A stretch of DNA of 10,381 nt, from the NCBI GenBank assembly GCA_014730295.1, contig WJIN01000442.1, positions 1 through 10,381 on the forward strand, in the 5' to 3' direction. Shown in pieces: positions 7,574 through 10,381 of the stretch (position 1 is the first letter of the stretch; each line of letters starts with the position of its first letter). The DNA comes from Promethearchaeota archaeon. Its GTDB lineage: Archaea; Asgardarchaeota; Lokiarchaeia; Sigynarchaeales; SOKP01. Position numbers and translations under genes: made by a program. The notes beneath the pieces are model-generated. The model was given only the letters and a program-made list of their open reading frames with translations. It searched no databases and was not told where the DNA came from.

Positions 7574-7792
7574 ATGGGAAAAAAAACAATCTGGTTTCAT
7601 AATGATACGGGAAAACTAAGTAATGTAGTAGAGTTTCTTGAGCAAGTTCAGAAAAAGGTAAACTATATCAACTTAAATTGTACCGTTGAAGGAAGGGATA
7701 TAGAAATTTCTTTATCGGGTCCACAGGATTTACAACAGCTTGCTCTTGAGCGTTTAAAACAATTGGCAGAAATTCATCTGCAAGAAACATGA
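7574..7792 (+). CDS. Small unrecognised protein between Csl4 and RpoL
   Basis: A 72-residue protein that I do not recognise with confidence. The order of predicted elements is beta (4-10, KTIWFHN), alpha (13-29), beta (31-39), beta (41-48, RDIEISLS), alpha (50-69). It has no cysteines for metal binding apart from C36, no membrane segment and no signal peptide. The beta-alpha-beta-beta-alpha order and size are those of Pcc1, the small dimerising subunit of the KEOPS tRNA-modification complex, but no clear sequence signature proves this. GTGA at 7564-7567, 6 nt before the ATG, may be a weak ribosome-binding site. Its fixed place between two RNA-metabolism genes suggests a role in transcription, RNA decay or RNA modification. 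That it is a real gene is supported by good codon structure and the spacing. Confidence 0.75.
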   Translation: MGKKTIWFHNDTGKLSNVVEFLEQVQKKVNYINLNCTVEGRDIEISLSGPQDLQQLALERLKQLAEIHLQET

Positions 7793-7797
7793 TATTT

Positions 7798-7834
7798 TAT
7801 CCTTAAATAATAAAAGATTTATTTTATTAAGGAT
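7798..7834 (+). promoter_or_regulatory. AT-rich inverted repeat and candidate promoter before rpoL
   Basis: TCCTTAA at 7800-7806 and TTAAGGA at about 7827-7833 form a 7-bp inverted repeat around an A/T core, just after the stop of the small gene. Within it TTTATTTTA could be a TATA element that starts an rpoL transcript near 7848. It could instead act as a hairpin in the polycistronic RNA. Confidence 0.35.
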
Positions 7835-7857
7835 TCTAATAATAAGAGTCGAAGTAT

Positions 7858-7862
7858 AGGAG
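7858..7862 (+). promoter_or_regulatory. Shine-Dalgarno site for rpoL
   Basis: AGGAG precedes the ATG at 7871 with 8 nt between. This good site decides the start: the long acidic N-terminus is translated. The internal Met65 codon (8063), which would give a normal-size RpoL, has no such site before it. Confidence 0.6.
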
Positions 7863-7870
7863 TTGTTTTT

Positions 7871-8374
7871 ATGGCAAAGAAAAAAAATGAAGAAACTGAT
7901 GAAGAAGACTTAGAAGAAATTGAAGAATTCGAGAGTCAGGAAATAGAAAGCGTCTATCCGACGCTGGATACAGAAGTTAAGGAAGAAGAGGAAATCCCTA
8001 TAGAGACAGAAGAGGTATTAAGTGAAGAGGAAGAGGAGTTACAAGAAGATCTAGAGTTTGTGATGGAAGAAGAGGAAGAGGAAGGACCACGATATAAGTA
8101 TCTCGATCTTCAGATTCAGAGGGGGAAAGGAAAAAATCACTATGAAATTTTTATAGAGGGGCAATCTCATGGCTTTCTTAACGTATTAGTTAAACATTTA
8201 CTAAAATTAGATGGTGTAGATTTGGCAGCGTATAAAAAAACAGACATAGAGGCTCCAAAGATATTTATTAAGTTAAAAGACGGCCAAAAAATTAAAAACA
8301 CCTTAAGAGACGGACTCGAATCTCTCCGGGAAGAGGTACTGTCTGCTCAAAAAGCGTTTAAAAAATTGATATAG
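7871..8374 (+). CDS. rpoL: DNA-directed RNA polymerase subunit L (Rpb11-like) with acidic N-terminal extension
   Basis: RpoL pairs with RpoD (Rpb3-like) to form the assembly platform of archaeal RNA polymerase. The conserved part is residues 75-167: YEIFIEGQSHGFLNVLVKHL matches the E-x-E-D-H-T-x-x-N-x-L core of Rpb11/RpoL, followed by GVDLAAYKK, a beta strand (PKIFIKLKDG) and the long C-terminal dimer helix. The usual PHPL after AAY is replaced by KKTD. Residues 7-71 are a very acidic, low-complexity extension: by my count 36 of 65 residues are Asp or Glu, with runs of five and six Glu. Archaeal RpoL is normally about 90-100 residues, so this protein (167) is far longer. The extension is preceded by AKKKN. 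A start at Met65 is possible but lacks a ribosome-binding site. Confidence 0.85.
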   Translation: MAKKKNEETDEEDLEEIEEFESQEIESVYPTLDTEVKEEEEIPIETEEVLSEEEEELQEDLEFVMEEEEEEGPRYKYLDLQIQRGKGKNHYEIFIEGQSHGFLNVLVKHLLKLDGVDLAAYKKTDIEAPKIFIKLKDGQKIKNTLRDGLESLREEVLSAQKAFKKLI

Positions 8375-8377
8375 ACA

Positions 8378-8398
8378 TTCTCTTTTTATGAAAATTTT
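8378..8398 (+). terminator. T-runs after rpoL
   Basis: Two T-runs, CTTTTTATG and ATTTTTT, follow the rpoL stop within 30 nt and could end the csl4-rpoL transcript. They merge with the candidate TATA element of the next gene. Confidence 0.35.
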
Positions 8399-8406
8399 TT
8401 ATATGT
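8393..8406 (+). promoter_or_regulatory. Candidate TATA box for the RNase III-like/DUF99 pair
   Basis: TTTTTTATATGTAA is centred about 28 bp before the ATG at 8429. With normal archaeal spacing the transcript would begin at or within a few bases of the start codon, meaning a leaderless mRNA. The absence of any Shine-Dalgarno sequence before this ATG fits that. Confidence 0.45.
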
Positions 8407-8428
8407 AATAATTCTACAATAGAATAGT

Positions 8429-8881
8429 ATGGCGTATGAATTCTTAGTCCAAAACTTACCTTATACTCAAAAAGCAATAGGAACGGATAAAGGTCTTGCC
8501 AAATTAGGAGATGGAATTGTAAATTTCTCATATTCTGTGGCAAAATCAGTATATTTATCTCAAAATAACTCCAGTAAAAGAATTGTTCGAACTGGTGAGA
8601 AAGTAAACAAAAATATTCTATCAAAAGCACTTAAAAGTGCGGATATGAAATCCTTTGCAAAAAATCGGGCAGATAGCCACGATCTTGCTAATACTGTAGA
8701 AGCGATTATCGCTTACGTCTGGCTTAAAGATTTGATTACTATAAAAGACATTATAGACTTATTGATAAATAATTTATCTGGAAATATTCGCCATCGGATT
8801 AAAGAAATTGATAACGCCGCTCACGCTTTCACTCAATTATTATTATCACTAAAACAATATTTGCCAGAAAAAGAATTATGA
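8429..8881 (+). CDS. Archaeal RNase III-like domain protein
   Basis: A 150-residue all-helical protein resembling the archaeal ribonuclease III family (a single endonuclease domain without a double-stranded RNA-binding domain). The RNase III signature helix is recognisable as LAKLGDGIVNFSYSVAKS (23-40), with D28 at the place of the conserved LGD aspartate. The second catalytic helix is LANTVEAIIAYVWLKD (86-101), with E91 at the place of the essential Glu. Two other acidic positions of classical RNase III are not acidic here: the Glu four residues before D28 is A24, and the Asp three residues before E91 is N88. It may therefore be a weak nuclease or a non-catalytic RNA binder. It overlaps the next gene by ATGA, so the two are translationally coupled. 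Confidence 0.75.
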   Translation: MAYEFLVQNLPYTQKAIGTDKGLAKLGDGIVNFSYSVAKSVYLSQNNSSKRIVRTGEKVNKNILSKALKSADMKSFAKNRADSHDLANTVEAIIAYVWLKDLITIKDIIDLLINNLSGNIRHRIKEIDNAAHAFTQLLLSLKQYLPEKEL

Positions 8882-9447
8882 AAAATAACCCGATTATAAT
8901 GGGCTGTGACGATGCCACCTTTAGCTTGAAAAAGGGGGGGAATCACACATATCTTATTGGAGTAATCTGCCAAGGTGTTCGAATCGTAAAAGTTCAGAAA
9001 ACAACAATAACAATCGATGGAAATGATGCCACTGCTAAATTAATAGGGTTAATCCATAAAAATCGAAAGCATATTCAGTATATACTAACCCATACCATAA
9101 CCTTTGGTGGATTTAATCTGATTGATATGAAAAAGATATTTACCGAAACCAACAAACCTATAATCGCGGTCACCGAACGAGAAGTCAATCTAGATTCCGT
9201 TAGAACTGCCTTGATAAAAAAGTTTCCCAATAAGTATCAGCATAAGTTTGAAAATATTTTTCGTGCAGGGAATCTCTTTGAAACTGAAATAGACACAGCT
9301 GCTGGGGCATCAAAAATTTATTTTCATAAAATCGGTATCTCTCTCCTCGAAGCAGAGGAGCTTTTAAAGCGGGTTTCCATTGATTCAAAACTTCCCGAAC
9401 CCGTCCGAATAGCTCACCTAATAGGACGCGCATTTCGGAGCTACTAA
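8878..9447 (+). CDS. DUF99 (UPF0215) family protein, endonuclease V-like fold
   Basis: DUF99 is an archaeal family structurally related to endonuclease V; its physiological substrate is not established. The 189-residue protein is of normal length. Family marks are GCDDATF at 9-15 (D11/D12 in the first strand, where endonuclease V carries a catalytic Asp), TIDGNDATAKLIGLI at 45-59, THTITFGGFNLIDM at 71-84, KPIIAVTERE at 93-102 and the C-terminal PEPVRIAHLIGRAF at 173-186. The start codon overlaps the stop of the RNase III-like gene (ATGA), so the two nuclease-fold proteins are made from one mRNA. A shared nucleic-acid task is an inference. Confidence 0.9.
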   Translation: MKNNPIIMGCDDATFSLKKGGNHTYLIGVICQGVRIVKVQKTTITIDGNDATAKLIGLIHKNRKHIQYILTHTITFGGFNLIDMKKIFTETNKPIIAVTEREVNLDSVRTALIKKFPNKYQHKFENIFRAGNLFETEIDTAAGASKIYFHKIGISLLEAEELLKRVSIDSKLPEPVRIAHLIGRAFRSY

Positions 9448-9476
9448 CAGCCTTAAATAATAAGGAATAAAAAAAA
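9448..9476. terminator. Bidirectional terminator between DUF99 and the GTPase gene
   Basis: CCTTA-AATAA-TAAGG (9451-9465) is a small inverted repeat just after the DUF99 stop. It is followed by an A8 run (9469-9476), which on the minus strand is a T8 tract directly after the GTPase stop. The T8 tract is a good minus-strand terminator; the plus-strand signal is weaker. Confidence 0.45.
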
Positions 9477-9950
9477 TTAATCGTTTGAAAATTCATATTC
9501 TAAAATATCTTTCATCCTCTCTCGTAAATCTGCTCGTATTGCGCTCATACCATAGGTCTTAATCCCAAGCATTTTTTCTACATTTTCAGGATGAAGGGAG
9601 TTTTCCAGATCTTGTTTATTAGCAATCGCAATTATCTTTGATCCAATATGATGTGAATACCGTTCCAATATTTCCTTGGTTTTTTCAACATTATCTTCAG
9701 TGGAATCACAGACAAGAACGGTTAATCCAGAACTTCGTAAAAAATCCTTCCACATAAATTTAAAGCGTTCTTGTCCGCCTAGATCCCAGATTGAGCATTT
9801 TTTACCATTTAGAACTGAATCCTCGATTTCTAACCCCACGGTCGGACTTCTTTCTCTGAGAATTTCCTTTCCTTGTAGTAAAGAAACAAGAGAAGTCTTG
9901 CCTACTCCTCCTTCTCCCACAAAGCAGATCTTTTGCTTTCTTTCAACCAC
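9477..9950 (-). CDS. Arf-like small GTPase
   Basis: A 157-residue Ras-superfamily GTPase with all nucleotide-binding motifs: G1 GEGGVGKT at 12-19, G2 Thr37 in SPTVG, G3 WDLGGQERF at 55-63, G4 NKQD at 111-114, and G5 MSAI at 135-138. WDLGGQ, PTVG and NKQD are typical of the Arf/Arl/SRbeta group, where Gly precedes the catalytic Gln (here G59-Q60). It starts with GTG at 9948-9950, with AGAAGG 9 nt upstream; no ATG lies upstream in frame before a stop. Unlike Arf it has no N-terminal amphipathic helix, no Gly2 for myristoylation, and no C-terminal cysteine for prenylation, so membrane attachment is not evident. Such GTPases are abundant in Asgard archaea. Its partner and process cannot be told from the context. 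Confidence 0.9.
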   Translation of the reverse strand: MVERKQKICFVGEGGVGKTSLVSLLQGKEILRERSPTVGLEIEDSVLNGKKCSIWDLGGQERFKFMWKDFLRSSGLTVLVCDSTEDNVEKTKEILERYSHHIGSKIIAIANKQDLENSLHPENVEKMLGIKTYGMSAIRADLRERMKDILEYEFSND

Positions 9951-9968
9951 TTTAATTAGCCTTCTTAG

Positions 9969-9990
9969 AAAATATTTATGTTAAATATTA
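9969..9990 (-). promoter_or_regulatory. Candidate TATA region for the GTPase gene
   Basis: The minus strand carries overlapping TAATATTTAACATAAATATT elements about 20-40 bp upstream of the GTG start. Transcription from here would give a very short leader containing the AGAAGG site. Tentative in this AT-rich stretch. Confidence 0.3.
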
Positions 9991-10022
9991 CAAAAAAGCG
10001 AATAATCAAAAAAGCGAATAAT
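9991..10022. repeat. Exact 16-bp tandem repeat upstream of the GTPase gene
   Basis: The unit CAAAAAAGCGAATAAT occurs twice head to tail without a mismatch (9991-10006 and 10007-10022). On the minus strand it lies directly upstream of the candidate TATA region of the GTPase gene. This is where an archaeal activator or repressor would bind, but a simple duplication is equally possible. Confidence 0.85.
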
Positions 10023-10116
10023 ATATGAATCATATACTGCAAAATAGATAGATATTTCGTGAATAAATCTCAGAAAAAATAATTTTATTGGTTATAGTCC
10101 CCAAATGTAAACCCCA

Positions 10117-10126
10117 TTTATAAAAA
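10117..10126 (+). promoter_or_regulatory. Candidate TATA box for the DsrE-like gene
   Basis: TTTATAAAAA lies about 110 bp before the ATG at 10236 and would give a leader of about 90 nt. A closer ATTATAATG element near 10160-10170 is an alternative. The 285 bp between the GTPase start and this gene hold only these promoter signals and the tandem repeat; I see no RNA gene or further coding frame. Confidence 0.3.
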
Positions 10127-10235
10127 ATAAAGAAATGCGTTAAAACTAATACCCTCTTCAATTATAATGTAGAGATTATATGATGTTGCTTGAAATTTTA
10201 ATCTTTCGAGATATGAAAAAGGTGAAAGGATAGTT

Positions 10236-10381
10236 ATGGTCAAAACTTTATTAATATGTAAAGATGGAACTTTTAATTCCTATTTAAGCTCCTTGGTCAT
10301 CGCAATGAACGCGAAGTAAAATGGAGGGGGTGTAGCCTTAATATTTATGCAAGGTGGATTCACAGCGCTTTTGAATAAAGA
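10236..10381 (+). pseudogene. DsrE-like protein, 5' part, with in-frame TAA at codon 28
   Basis: From the ATG at 10236, preceded by AAAGGA with 5-6 nt spacing, the frame encodes MVKTLLICKDGTFNSYLSSL and on to residue 27. That looks like the first strand and helix of DsrE/DsrEFH-fold proteins, which often act in sulfur relay. A TAA at 10317-10319 then interrupts it, but the same frame goes on with NGGGVALIFMQGGFTALLNK to the window edge. This is what the second strand and following loop of the fold would look like. One base change of the TAA (to AAA, GAA or CAA) would restore a continuous protein. It is most likely a recent nonsense mutation or a base error; the family call is moderate because only 48 codons are visible. 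Confidence 0.55.

Noticed and set aside
7574..7792. Reading the 72-residue protein as the RpoL subunit because of its place after csl4.
   Set aside because: The next gene (7871-8374) contains the RpoL core motif; the small protein does not.
9200..9496. A 98-codon minus-strand frame opposite DUF99.
   Set aside because: It overlaps the well-supported DUF99 gene and the GTPase end; no domain seen. The same applies to 8358-8630 (minus), opposite the RNase III-like gene, and 9676-9984 (plus), opposite the GTPase.
10023..10235. tRNA, riboswitch or other structured RNA in the gap before the DsrE-like gene.
   Set aside because: No cloverleaf, T-loop motif or strong hairpin could be found by reading.
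10236..10381. Pyrrolysine or selenocysteine recoding at the internal stop of the DsrE-like gene.
   Set aside because: The stop is TAA; those systems read TAG and TGA.

Overview
The window reads as a piece of an archaeal chromosome, most likely from an Asgard archaeon (Lokiarchaeia-like). The archaeal calls are firm: a clamp-loader small subunit (RFC-S), exosome subunit Csl4, RNA polymerase subunit L (RpoL), a DUF99 protein and the archaeal RNase III-like family. The Asgard assignment is an inference. It rests on an oligosaccharyltransferase whose motifs look like eukaryotic STT3, an Arf-like small GTPase, AT-rich DNA and small genes on alternating strands. No tRNA, rRNA, CRISPR array, insertion sequence or phage gene was seen.

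Layout. Positions 1-2703 (minus) are the 5' 901 codons of an STT3/AglB oligosaccharyltransferase whose C-terminus lies outside the window. After a 233-bp divergent promoter region comes tRNA pseudouridine synthase TruA (plus). Its last 36 bp overlap the end of the convergent RFC small subunit gene (minus). RFC-S shares a short divergent promoter with enolase (plus). Enolase converges, with a 19-bp gap, on a METTL5-like RNA adenine methyltransferase (minus), which probably starts at a non-standard ATT codon. Divergent from it is a plus-strand block: Csl4, a 72-residue unrecognised protein, RpoL with a long acidic N-terminal extension, an RNase III-like protein, and a DUF99 (UPF0215) protein that overlaps the RNase III-like gene by ATGA. 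An Arf-like GTPase (minus) converges on the block. The right edge holds the start of a DsrE-like gene with an in-frame TAA at codon 28.

How the genes relate. Much of the centre deals with RNA: transcription (RpoL), 3'-end decay (Csl4), RNA methylation (METTL5-like), tRNA pseudouridylation (TruA) and two nuclease-fold proteins (RNase III-like and DUF99). Csl4 next to RpoL is a recurring archaeal arrangement. Enolase (glycolysis/gluconeogenesis), RFC-S (replication), STT3 (protein N-glycosylation) and the GTPase are independent housekeeping or cell-biology genes.

The points most worth a second look are the ATT start of the METTL5 homologue, the acidic tail on RpoL, the small protein between Csl4 and RpoL, the nonsense codon in the DsrE-like gene, the degenerate active site of the RNase III-like protein, the beta-rich C-terminal repeats on a eukaryote-like STT3, and an exact 16-bp tandem repeat upstream of the GTPase.
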